Origin: Flavobacteriaceae bacterium
GTDB taxonomy: Bacteria; Bacteroidota; Bacteroidia; Flavobacteriales; Flavobacteriaceae
NCBI GenBank assembly: GCA_947453885.1
Contig: CANGIF010000004.1
Span: forward strand, 1-64,000
Length of the DNA stretch: 64,000 nt
Direction: 5' to 3'
Both the position numbers and the translations under genes were made by a program. Positions 9,777-17,606 of this stretch are shown here, in pieces. The first letter of the stretch is position 1; every line of letters starts with the position of its first letter. The notes under the pieces are model-generated. The model was not told where the DNA came from, did no database searches, and was given only the letters and a program-made list of their open reading frames with translations.

Positions 9777-10475
9777 TTACATATAAGTACATTCAAACAA
9801 AACAGCAAAATGTTTAAGAATTTTTGATTTCACCTCATCTTCATCTACAGTTGCTACTCCCAACTCGACATTTAAAGCGGTTACAGCTTTTCCTCTAATA
9901 CCACAAGGAATGATGTTGTCAAAAAAACCTAAATCAACATTTACATTTAACGCAAAACCGTGCATGGTTACCCATCGTGATGCTCTAACGCCCATAGCAC
10001 ATATTTTTCGAGCAAATGGAGTACCTACTCCTAGCCAAACGCCTGTTTCGCCTTCGCTTCTTCCGCTTTCTATGCCGTACTCTGAAAGCGTTGCTATAAT
10101 AGCTTCTTCGAGTAATCGTAAATATTTATGAATGTCTGTGAAGAAATTTTCTAAATCTAAAATAGGATAACCTACAATTTGTCCAGGACCGTGATAGGTA
10201 ATGTCGCCTCCCCTATTTATCTTATAAAAAGTAGCTCCTTTTGATTCTAATTGCTTTTCGCTTAACAATAAATTACTCAAATCGCCACTTTTACCTAAAG
10301 TATATACATGTGGATGGGTTACAAATAGAAAATGGTTTGAGGTAGCCACTTGAACTTCCTCTTTTCTATTTTGAATTTTAGAAGTGACAATTTGATTAAA
10401 AAGTAATTCTTGGTAATCCCATACCGTTTTGTAATCCTTTACTCCTAAATCTTGAAAAATTATATTTTTATTCAT
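9777..10475 (-). CDS. lipB: lipoyl(octanoyl) transferase LipB
   Basis: Transfers octanoate from acyl carrier protein to lipoyl domains, the first step of lipoate synthesis; acts in the cytoplasm. Family motifs are clear: RGGDITYHGPGQIVGYPIL, the conserved Lys in ARKICAMGVRASRWVTMHG, and the catalytic Cys in NIIPCGIRGKAVTAL. I chose the ATG at 10475 (MNKNIIFQDLG), giving 232 residues. It is preceded by GGGGG at a ribosome-binding distance. The upstream ATG at 10487 is a less likely alternative. No lipA is in the window. Confidence 0.93.
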   Translation of the reverse strand: MNKNIIFQDLGVKDYKTVWDYQELLFNQIVTSKIQNRKEEVQVATSNHFLFVTHPHVYTLGKSGDLSNLLLSEKQLESKGATFYKINRGGDITYHGPGQIVGYPILDLENFFTDIHKYLRLLEEAIIATLSEYGIESGRSEGETGVWLGVGTPFARKICAMGVRASRWVTMHGFALNVNVDLGFFDNIIPCGIRGKAVTALNVELGVATVDEDEVKSKILKHFAVLFECTYM

Positions 10476-10857
10476 AACGACCCCCATTTTAAATAACAAA
10501 AGTACAAAAGTTAAATGGAGATAAGGATTAAAAGGTTTCTTGGATTGTTAATTATTAAACTTCGACAGGAAATAATGAGTTTACACAATCTAATGACTGC
10601 TCCCGACTACTCCCAAAAAACGCGTATTATTTCTCGCCAATACCACATTTCTTGACAAAAAACGCGCGTTGTTTCATGCCGCAACTAGATTCCACAGGAA
10701 AAAAAATAGAGAATTTTTAACTGCTGCAAGATTTCTTGGGAAAAATATGAAGAATTGCTTAAGCTCGCTAGATTGATTTGAAATTTAGGCGTCTCAAAAA
10801 ACATTCTTATTATACAATACCTATTTATATTTATATTTGCAGTCTAAAAACAGAATC
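10476..10857. other. 382-bp intergenic region with an imperfect 42-bp-period direct repeat
   Basis: No gene is visible. It holds two copies of CAAAAAACGCG, at 10614-10624 and 10656-10666, each followed by similar sequence (TATTATTTCTCGCC versus CGTTGTTTCATGCC). The second copy contains the palindrome AACGCGCGTT. The patch is visibly richer in G and C than its surroundings. The right end carries the lysS promoter. A small RNA or a decayed mobile remnant is possible, but nothing proves either. Confidence 0.5.
10832..10839 (+). promoter_or_regulatory. -7 box (TATATTTG) before lysS
   Basis: A perfect TAnnTTTG match 18 bases before the ATG at 10858, which implies a 5' leader of only about 10-12 bases. 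No clear TTG lies at the -33 position. Confidence 0.55.
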
Positions 10858-12549
10858 ATGCAGCTTTCGGAACAAGAAATCATTAGAAGAGAAAAACTTT
10901 CCAGTCTTAGAGCACTTGGAATTAATCCTTATCCAGCCCCTTTATTTCCAGTAACTATTACTTCCAAACAAGTAAAACAGCAATTTGAAGAAGGAAAAAA
11001 AGTAGTCATAGCAGGTAGATTAATGAGTGTTAGAGATCAAGGAAAGGCTTGTTTTGCTGAATTACAAGATAGCGAAGGTCGCCTTCAATTGTATTTTAAC
11101 AGAGACGTTATTTGTCCTAATGAAGATAAAACTTTATACAATCAAGTTTTTAAAAAACTAACTGATTTAGGCGATTTCATTGGAGTTGAAGGCGAAATGT
11201 TTACTACAAAAGTTGGTGCACAATGTATTAGAGTTGATACATTTACTTTTTTAAGTAAAACCTTGCGTCCCTTACCTCTTCCAAAAGTAGATGAAGAAGG
11301 AAATGTACACGATGCTTTTAATGATGCTGAATTGCGTTATAGAATGCGGTATGTGGATTTAGTAGTTAACCCAAATGTGAAAGAAGTATTTGTTAAAAGG
11401 AACAAATTATTCACCGCAATGCGAACTTTTTTTAACAATGCTGGTTATATGGAAGTAGAAACTCCCGTTTTACAAGCCATTCCTGGTGGGGCTGCTGCAC
11501 GTCCATTTATAACGCATCACAACAGTTTGGACATTCCGTTGTACATGCGTATTGCAAATGAATTGTACTTAAAAAGACTAATTGTAGGCGGTTTTGATGG
11601 TGTTTATGAATTTTCTAAAAACTTCCGAAACGAAGGAATGGATAGAACGCACAACCCTGAATTTACAGCAATGGAAATATATGTAGCCTACAAAGACTAC
11701 AACTGGATGATGGAAATGACTGAAAATTTACTTGAATATTGTGCAAAAGAAGTTAACGGAACTACAGAAACTACTTTTGGTACACATAAAGTTGATTTTA
11801 AAGCTCCGTATGCTAGAATTACAATGACAGCTGCAATAAAACAATTTACCGATTTTGATATTTCTGGAAAAACAGAAGCAGAATTGTTTGAAGCTGCAAA
11901 AAAAATGGGAATTGAAGTAAATGAAACCATGGGAAAAGGAAAATTAATTGATGAAATTTTTGGAGCAAAATGCGAAGGAAACTTCATTCAACCTACTTTT
12001 ATTACTGACTATCCAAAAGAAATGTCCCCACTTTGTAAAGAACACAGAGACAATCCAGAATTGACCGAGCGTTTTGAATTAATGGTGTGTGGAAAAGAAA
12101 TAGCAAATGCCTATTCGGAATTAAATGACCCAATTGATCAAAGAGCTCGTTTTGAAGCCCAAATGGTACTTGCCGCAAAAGGCGATGACGAGGCTAATGG
12201 GATCATTGATGAAGATTTTCTAAGAGCATTGGAATACGGAATGCCTCCAACTTCTGGTTTAGGAATTGGTATGGATAGATTGGTGATGTTTCTAACAAAC
12301 AACCCTTCTATTCAAGAAGTACTTTTCTTTCCACAAATGCGACCAGAGAAAAAACAAGTGGAAATGACCGAAGACGAGAAATTCATTTTAGAACTTTTAA
12401 AAGCAAATCAAGGAATTTCAATTGCAGGTTTGAAAGAGAAAGCCAATTTGAGTGGTAAAAAATGGGATGCTGCAAGCAAAGGAATTGCCAAACATGGCTT
12501 GATGAAAGTTGATCCTGAGACAAAAATTGTTGCGTATTTAGGGAAATGA
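10858..12549 (+). CDS. lysS: lysyl-tRNA synthetase, class II
   Basis: Charges tRNA-Lys. An N-terminal OB-fold anticodon-binding domain (VVIAGRLMSVRDQGKACFAELQ region) precedes the class II catalytic core, with motif 2 around FRNEGMDRTHNPEFTAMEIY and motif 3 at GLGIGMDRLVMFL. After the usual end (VLFFPQMRPEKK) there is a further tail of about 65 residues that resembles a small helical HhH-like domain (LLKANQGISIAGLKEKANL). I believe flavobacterial LysRS commonly have such a tail. I chose the ATG at 10858 because the promoter box lies inside the longer frame that begins at 10837. The gene gives 563 residues. Confidence 0.95.
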   Translation: MQLSEQEIIRREKLSSLRALGINPYPAPLFPVTITSKQVKQQFEEGKKVVIAGRLMSVRDQGKACFAELQDSEGRLQLYFNRDVICPNEDKTLYNQVFKKLTDLGDFIGVEGEMFTTKVGAQCIRVDTFTFLSKTLRPLPLPKVDEEGNVHDAFNDAELRYRMRYVDLVVNPNVKEVFVKRNKLFTAMRTFFNNAGYMEVETPVLQAIPGGAAARPFITHHNSLDIPLYMRIANELYLKRLIVGGFDGVYEFSKNFRNEGMDRTHNPEFTAMEIYVAYKDYNWMMEMTENLLEYCAKEVNGTTETTFGTHKVDFKAPYARITMTAAIKQFTDFDISGKTEAELFEAAKKMGIEVNETMGKGKLIDEIFGAKCEGNFIQPTFITDYPKEMSPLCKEHRDNPELTERFELMVCGKEIANAYSELNDPIDQRARFEAQMVLAAKGDDEANGIIDEDFLRALEYGMPPTSGLGIGMDRLVMFLTNNPSIQEVLFFPQMRPEKKQVEMTEDEKFILELLKANQGISIAGLKEKANLSGKKWDAASKGIAKHGLMKVDPETKIVAYLGK

Positions 12550-12570
12550 AAGTAGGTACTTTCCATCTTT

Positions 12571-12618
12571 AATAGAAGTAGAAAAGGAACTCAAATGAGT
12601 TCCTTTTCTACTTCTATT
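12571..12618. terminator. 22-bp perfect inverted repeat, bidirectional terminator
   Basis: Arms 12571-12592 and 12597-12618 are exactly complementary, with only a 4-base loop (AAAT). The right arm overlaps the stop codon of the minus-strand gene that ends at 12617. It lies between convergent lysS and the barrel gene and probably ends both transcripts. Confidence 0.85.
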
Positions 12619-13576
12619 ACAACTGATAATTCAAATTAAGTCCAAAGCGGTAATTGGCTTTTACATTGCCACCCGTTAGATTTTGATTTATAGGAAGCAT
12701 TGCATTAATTCCTAATGAAAACTTTTCGTGACCCACTTCTAGTCCAAATTTACTGAAAAAGATATCACCTTTTGTACCAATAACATCCTGTTTTACTTGT
12801 TTGTTTGAGGCATAAACTTCGCCTGCAAAACCCATTTGCGGGACTAATTTGATGGTTTCTAAATCCCATAAATAAAACAAAGTACTGCCGTAATTGAATT
12901 GGTTGCCAAATTGGTATAGCTTTTGATTTTCTGTTTTAAAGGTATAACTCAAAGCAGTATTCAAACCAAGTTGTTTCCTTTTTATGACATATTCTGAAAC
13001 TAATAAATAATCCCAACTTCCAGTTCCTAATTGAAAACTTGGGTTTAAAGTGCCATTATTTGAGGTACTGTATGCTCCTGTTGGAGCTTTAAATCCGCCA
13101 CCCAGTTGTATTTTATGAGAATAAATGGTAGTGCTATCAATAGTGGTTTCGTGCAAAGTATACATACCCATAAGAGTAAGGTCGCCAAATCCAGAAATAC
13201 TTTCATTTCCTGTTGCTAAAGCCCTGCTGTTATTGTGATAAGGCAACAAAGCCGACAATTGAATTCTTTTTGTAATTGGAATTCTCGACCAAAGTTGTAG
13301 TGTATTGAAATTCTCGTCTATCCAAGGTGAGTTGTTGAAAATACCTTCCTTAGTTGTGTAACTTTGGTAAACGTACCGAACCCCAATAAAATTGTTGTTC
13401 AACATGGAGCTAAATCCCATACTTCCTCCATTTGCAGAACAACCACAAGCATCACAATCGTCTTCGACAATCATTCTGTATTTGAAAAAAGGATTAGAAA
13501 AGTGAAGTGTGTCTTTTACAGTTGCGTTCGCAAATTGTATGCTAATCAAACTAAGTATAATAACTATTTTTTTCAT
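12617..13576 (-). CDS. outer membrane barrel protein with CxxCxC motif (putative metal-locus transporter)
   Basis: A 319-residue secreted protein: signal peptide ending in FANAT, then a short acidic/cysteine segment (EDDCDACGCSANGGS; Cys41, 44 and 46) and a long run of amphipathic strands to the terminal NLNYQL, typical of a small outer-membrane beta-barrel. I do not recognise a characterised family. It is the last gene of a probable operon with a di-haem peroxidase-like lipoprotein (8-base gap) and an MbnP-like lipoprotein, so a role in copper or iron handling at the outer membrane is inferred. The Cys motif near the mature N-terminus could bind a metal on the periplasmic side. Confidence 0.65.
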   Translation of the reverse strand: MKKIVIILSLISIQFANATVKDTLHFSNPFFKYRMIVEDDCDACGCSANGGSMGFSSMLNNNFIGVRYVYQSYTTKEGIFNNSPWIDENFNTLQLWSRIPITKRIQLSALLPYHNNSRALATGNESISGFGDLTLMGMYTLHETTIDSTTIYSHKIQLGGGFKAPTGAYSTSNNGTLNPSFQLGTGSWDYLLVSEYVIKRKQLGLNTALSYTFKTENQKLYQFGNQFNYGSTLFYLWDLETIKLVPQMGFAGEVYASNKQVKQDVIGTKGDIFFSKFGLEVGHEKFSLGINAMLPINQNLTGGNVKANYRFGLNLNYQL

Positions 13577-13584
13577 AATTAATT

Positions 13585-14616
13585 TTATTCCGAAAACCGA
13601 GTATCTGTTAAATACTGATTGTCTGTTAATGTTTTTAAAAATGCAATAATTTGTGTTTTTTCAGTTGATGATAGTACTATTCCTAAAGTCCCATTTTGAT
13701 TTAAAACAGGATCCAATGTTACTGAATTCGCAACTGCATTTGAATAATGATTTAAAACAGCCTCTAAAGTTCCAAATCGACCATCGTGCATGTAAGGTGC
13801 GGTAACTTCAACATTCCTCAAACTAGGCACTTTAAACTTATAATAATCCTGTTGCAGTTGCGTCAAACGGTACCTTCCTACATCGTTAACCATAGGATTT
13901 ACAGTTAAACCATTATTTCTAAAGGAATTGTCCGTAAACAAATCTGTCGCATGACAAGTAGCACATTTGGCTTTAAAAACAACATAACCCGCCAATTCAT
14001 CAGTGGTTAACGTGCCGCCAGGTTCATTCCTACGGTATTTATCAAATCTAGAATTAGCTGAAATATTCATCACCATGAATTGCGATAAAGCTTTAAACAT
14101 GTTTTCAGTATTGATTTCTTTGTTAGAAAATGCCTGACCAAATAACCGAACATAATTCGGATCGGCTTTCATCATTGCAATTATATTTGCAAAGTTTCCA
14201 TTCATTTCTATGGCACTTAACAATGGAATTACAGGTTGAAAATCTAAATTGTCAGCAGCACCATCCCACATAAATTGAGTTTGAAATGCCATGTTTTGAA
14301 TCGATGGTGAATTTCGAGTTCCTGAAGCGTTATTCACTCCATGACTCACCGTGTGACCATGGTGTGTAAAAGCATTTTGTTGAATATGACAAAAACTACA
14401 AGAAATATCGCCATCCGAAGACAATCTACCATCGTAAAAAATCTTTTTTCCCAATTCAAATCCCTTTTCAGTTGGAGGATTTTGGCTAATGTTATACGCT
14501 AATGGTGGAAAATTTGAAGGAACATTCAACTGTAATGGAACAGCAATATAGACTTCATCTTTAGAACAACTCCACATCATAGGCAAAATGAACAAAAGTG
14601 TATATTTATTTTTCAT
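13585..14616 (-). CDS. di-haem cytochrome c peroxidase / MauG-like lipoprotein (MbnH-like)
   Basis: Periplasm-facing lipoprotein (lipobox-like MWSC, Cys17) with two c-type haem motifs, CSFCH at 73-77 and CATCH at 218-222, in the arrangement of bacterial di-haem peroxidases and MauG. Other family marks are GKKIFYDGRLSSDGDISC, FKVPSLRNV and APYMHDGRFGTLEAVLNHY. It lies directly downstream of an MbnP-like gene. In Methylosinus the equivalent pair is MbnP/MbnH, where MbnH oxidises a tryptophan of MbnP to kynurenine. The pairing makes MbnH-like chemistry more likely than plain peroxide removal, but this is inference. A terminator-like hairpin separates it from mbnP. Confidence 0.82.
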   Translation of the reverse strand: MKNKYTLLFILPMMWSCSKDEVYIAVPLQLNVPSNFPPLAYNISQNPPTEKGFELGKKIFYDGRLSSDGDISCSFCHIQQNAFTHHGHTVSHGVNNASGTRNSPSIQNMAFQTQFMWDGAADNLDFQPVIPLLSAIEMNGNFANIIAMMKADPNYVRLFGQAFSNKEINTENMFKALSQFMVMNISANSRFDKYRRNEPGGTLTTDELAGYVVFKAKCATCHATDLFTDNSFRNNGLTVNPMVNDVGRYRLTQLQQDYYKFKVPSLRNVEVTAPYMHDGRFGTLEAVLNHYSNAVANSVTLDPVLNQNGTLGIVLSSTEKTQIIAFLKTLTDNQYLTDTRFSE

Positions 14617-14637
14617 TTTGAATACTTTTAAAAAAAG

Positions 14638-14672
14638 AAGCTGTTTGAATTAAAATAAAAATCAAACAGCTT
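14638..14672 (-). terminator. intra-operon terminator/attenuator between mbnP-like and mbnH-like genes
   Basis: On the minus strand an 11-bp perfect stem (14638-14648 with 14662-14672, 13-base loop) is followed by a seven-T run after one C. It starts 10 bases after the MbnP-like stop and before the MauG-like start. It should lower transcription of the downstream genes relative to the MbnP-like gene. Confidence 0.7.
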
Positions 14673-14681
14673 TCTTTTCTT

Positions 14682-15485
14682 TTAATTAGGATCGTTATGA
14701 ACGTGTTCTACAGAAAACATATTCACCAAATTAGCAGAAATTAAAGGCAAATCAGCCCCTCCCATAATCATTGCTCCCATTCCCATACTGTTATGAGCAG
14801 TTAAGTTGATTTTGTTAGAGCCGTCAATAATTTGTGACAAATCAGTACTCAAATGAATTTGTGGTGTAATATTTGTTCGAACCAAAGCACTGCTAGGTAA
14901 TGCTAATGAAATTTCTGTGTAATTATAATCAGTACCTGTTTTACCCGTGTGAATCATGAAAGAAGCATCTGTTGTTACAGTTGGTGAAGTAAATGTACCT
15001 TCAAAGGCTAGAAATTTGAAACCTGAAGCCCAACTCCAAGTCATTCCAGCATTTTGAGCAGTTGTCCAAAAATTTGCTATACCCGTTTGCCCTAAATCGT
15101 ATTGCGCTTGGTCAACTCCTATTCCAAATTTAATTGATTTGTAGTTGGCAGCAGGAATATTCGACAAATTCAACAACAAACTTGCGGGTGTTGCCTCGTC
15201 CACAATAAAATAACTTTGTGCTTTTGGATAAGTAAACGTTGTTCCATCTTCTCTTGTTAGTTCTATATTACTAACAATGTATTTAATGCTGCTTATTTTT
15301 AAAACTTCATTTTGAGATGTTGGAACAGTTGCGCTGCCTAAAACTAAAGCATTGTCTGCAAAACCATTTTCGAATTGTACTTTTAAGTTACCACTACCTG
15401 TAATTGCATTATCGCTTTTACTACAAGAAACCAAAGAAATTGTAATTGCTACAATAGCAATCATTTTTAAAATTAAATTTTTCAT
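14682..15485 (-). CDS. MbnP-family copper-associated lipoprotein
   Basis: A 267-residue lipoprotein (LVSC, Cys21) resembling the MbnP family: an N-terminal NLKVQFENGFAD strand, LKISSIKYIVSNIELT, IDGS-type turns and the aromatic core segment AGMTWSWASGFKFLAFEG. Trp150 and Trp152 are candidates for the tryptophan that MbnH-type enzymes oxidise. The C-terminus is rich in His and Met (H231, M234, M236, M239, M241, M256, H261, H263), suggesting a copper site. MbnP is known as the partner of the di-haem MbnH in methanobactin clusters. Here the pair stands without any visible methanobactin genes. Family call is confident; copper binding is inferred. Confidence 0.78.
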   Translation of the reverse strand: MKNLILKMIAIVAITISLVSCSKSDNAITGSGNLKVQFENGFADNALVLGSATVPTSQNEVLKISSIKYIVSNIELTREDGTTFTYPKAQSYFIVDEATPASLLLNLSNIPAANYKSIKFGIGVDQAQYDLGQTGIANFWTTAQNAGMTWSWASGFKFLAFEGTFTSPTVTTDASFMIHTGKTGTDYNYTEISLALPSSALVRTNITPQIHLSTDLSQIIDGSNKINLTAHNSMGMGAMIMGGADLPLISANLVNMFSVEHVHNDPN

Positions 15486-15588
15486 TTTATGTTTAAATTA
15501 AATTATTGAAATTGAAATATAAGTACTACTATTTGCTTTCAAAAGCATAATGCAATTGAAAACAGGTACTCATTTAAATTGATATAAT

Positions 15589-15960
15589 TTAAGCTAAAGT
15601 AGGTGGATGAAAAACTGTACAACCGTTTAAGTAATGGTAACGATTGGAATATTTATCTGCAATTCGTTCTTTGTATATTTGGAAATGAAGTGGCAATTCA
15701 AATAAAGTAACCTCTTGAAAAAACATAACTTCAAAGTCGTTTTCCAATGTTTTTTTGTTGTTTTGAATTGGTTTTTCTTGTTCAGCTTCTTTTGCCAATT
15801 GTTTCATTAAATGACATTTACCATTACAATGTAACATTGGCTTGGCTTTATTGACGCATAAATTTTTAGCAATATAATCGTAATTAACAAAGTACTCTAC
15901 AACTGGAAAAACCGGTTTTAGGAAGATAAATAGTGCAACTAGTACGAGTACCTTTTTCAT
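15589..15960 (-). CDS. small Bacteroidota protein with CNGKCH motif
   Basis: A 123-residue protein with an N-terminal hydrophobic segment (residues 3-20), then LCVNKAKPMLHCNGKCHLMK with Cys35, Cys45, Cys49 and His50, a charged stretch, and a C-terminal CTVFHPPTLA. I recall similar unnamed proteins in Bacteroidota near metal-related genes, but know no assigned function. It looks exported or membrane-anchored with a possible Cys/His metal site. It is the first gene of the minus-strand run leading to the MbnP-like, MauG-like and barrel genes, so it may be the leading member of that operon; a 103-base gap separates it from the next gene. Confidence 0.6.
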   Translation of the reverse strand: MKKVLVLVALFIFLKPVFPVVEYFVNYDYIAKNLCVNKAKPMLHCNGKCHLMKQLAKEAEQEKPIQNNKKTLENDFEVMFFQEVTLFELPLHFQIYKERIADKYSNRYHYLNGCTVFHPPTLA

Positions 15961-15980
15961 TACAATTTTAAATTCTTTAT

Positions 15981-15995
15981 TTCTTAGACTAAGAA
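15981..15995. promoter_or_regulatory. 15-bp dyad TTCTTAGACTAAGAA, possible operator
   Basis: A perfect 7+1+7 palindrome in the 5' leader of the CNGKC gene, between a minus-strand -7 box at 16023-16030 and the start codon at 15960. Its size and symmetry fit a dimeric regulator site. It could equally be a small leader hairpin. Confidence 0.35.
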
Positions 15996-16022
15996 AAAGA
16001 GAATTACTTGCGTTTTAGTCGG

Positions 16023-16030
16023 CAAATATA
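16023..16030 (-). promoter_or_regulatory. -7 box (TATATTTG on minus strand) for the metal locus
   Basis: The plus strand reads CAAATATA, a perfect inverse of TAnnTTTG, 62 bases upstream of the CNGKC start codon. No good -33 TTG is present, so an activator may be needed. Confidence 0.45.
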
Positions 16031-16227
16031 ATCATTACAATTGAAAATGTTATGCTTTTTTATTTATGCTGAACAGTCTCTTATTAACTAAATGTCAATT
16101 TTAATAGTAGCATTTGAAATTAAACAATTCCTTAAAACCCTTATCCCTAATAGGATTTAAAAAAAGACATTTAAAATTTGTTCATTAGTAGTATTTTAAG
16201 TATTATTGATTTCAAATTAATCCATTT

Positions 16228-17556
16228 ATGAAATTTTTACACTTAAGTTTATTTCTATGTACCTATTGCATTATGGCACAAACAAATTATACAATAATTG
16301 GAAATTTGGCTGAAATAAAAAATACTGAACTTGCACTTAGAACCTATAATTTAGACAAGTTGGAAACCCTTTCTATTACGAAAACGAATGACAAGGGTGA
16401 TTTTAAATTGGAATATCCAGAAACATACAGTGGAGCGGCAGTAATTGAAATTAAAGGAAGTAAAAGTGTAATTGTGCTACTAAACAAAGAAAACTTTGAA
16501 CTTTATTGGAATACCATTCAAGATTATTCCGCTTTAAAATTTGTAAATTCGTTTGAAAACAACTCCTTTACTTCTGGCATTGAATTGTATCAAAATACCT
16601 CAGCAAAATTAGCAGGATTAAACTATTTACTCCCTTATTACGCTCAAAATAATGAAAAAAGGAACTTTTTTTTAGATGAAATAAAAGCACAAAACAAAAG
16701 TATTGCTTCGTTTTTGAATACACTACCAAAAACTGCTTATGTAAATTACTATTTAAAAATAAGAAAACTTGTTGCAGACTTAAACAATAACAAAAAAATA
16801 GCTGTTGAAGATAAAAGTAGTGAATTTGAAAATATTGATTTTACAGATCAAAAGCTTGTACATTCTGGGTTGTACTTTGAATTGTTAGATAACTATTTTA
16901 TTTTGCTAGAAGAAAATACCGATTCAGAATTTACAAACATAAAAAAAAGTGTTGCCATTGTACTTCAAAATTTAGATAAAAATGCAACTCTAAAACAAGC
17001 TGTTGCTGAGCATTTATTCAATCATTTTGAAAAAAGAAGCCTAACCAAAGTATCTGAAACAATAGCATTAAACATGCTTTCCGACACAAGTTGCAAATTA
17101 GACAGTAAACTAGAAGCACTTTTTGAACAATACAGAAAAATGGCAATTGGAACCAATGCACCAAAATTAAATTTAGTGAATTGTAACCAACCCAATCTAA
17201 AATTTGACAATATCAATTCCAACTACAAATTACTTGTCTTTGGAGCAAGTTGGTGTCAAAAATGTACTGAAGAATTACCAAAACTAAAAACATTTTATAC
17301 CTCTTGGAAACAGAAGTATAACTTAGAAATTATTTTTATTTCCTTGGATACAGAAATGGCAACCTACAAAGAGTTTGTAAAAAATTTTCCTTGGATTTCC
17401 AGTTGTGATTTAAAAGGATGGGAAGGAGCCGCAGCACGAGAGTATTTTGTGTTTGCTTCTCCAACCCTGTTTTTAGTAGATAAAAAAAATACTGTTTTGC
17501 TCAAACCAACAAGTCCCGAACAATTATCGAGTTGGTTACTTTTAAACAAAAAATAA
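16228..17556 (+). CDS. TlpA-like thioredoxin-fold secreted protein
   Basis: Secreted protein of 442 residues with a signal peptide ending CIMAQ. The first third resembles the DUF4369-like beta domain found before many Bacteroidota TlpA proteins (NYTIIGNLAEIKNTELALRTY), the middle is helical, and the C-terminal domain is thioredoxin-like with active site ASWCQKC (Cys343 and Cys346) plus the cis-Pro segment FASPTLFLVD. It would act as a periplasmic thiol:disulfide protein. It starts 267 bases from, and divergent to, the CNGKC/MbnP/MauG operon. That operon encodes c-type haem and Cys proteins that could need such a redox partner; this link is inferred. Confidence 0.82.
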   Translation: MKFLHLSLFLCTYCIMAQTNYTIIGNLAEIKNTELALRTYNLDKLETLSITKTNDKGDFKLEYPETYSGAAVIEIKGSKSVIVLLNKENFELYWNTIQDYSALKFVNSFENNSFTSGIELYQNTSAKLAGLNYLLPYYAQNNEKRNFFLDEIKAQNKSIASFLNTLPKTAYVNYYLKIRKLVADLNNNKKIAVEDKSSEFENIDFTDQKLVHSGLYFELLDNYFILLEENTDSEFTNIKKSVAIVLQNLDKNATLKQAVAEHLFNHFEKRSLTKVSETIALNMLSDTSCKLDSKLEALFEQYRKMAIGTNAPKLNLVNCNQPNLKFDNINSNYKLLVFGASWCQKCTEELPKLKTFYTSWKQKYNLEIIFISLDTEMATYKEFVKNFPWISSCDLKGWEGAAAREYFVFASPTLFLVDKKNTVLLKPTSPEQLSSWLLLNKK

Positions 17557-17606
17557 CGTTTGAATTAAAGTCAACATTACTTTATTTCTTGTTTACTTTA
17601 GTTTGC

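Noticed and set aside
10614..10690. CRISPR-like repeats
   Set aside because: Only two imperfect copies, no uniform spacers beyond one interval, and no cas genes nearby.
17557..17606. Weak inverted repeat AAAGT/ACTTT between the TlpA-like and 608-residue genes
   Set aside because: Only 5 bp with no GC core; cannot be distinguished from chance.
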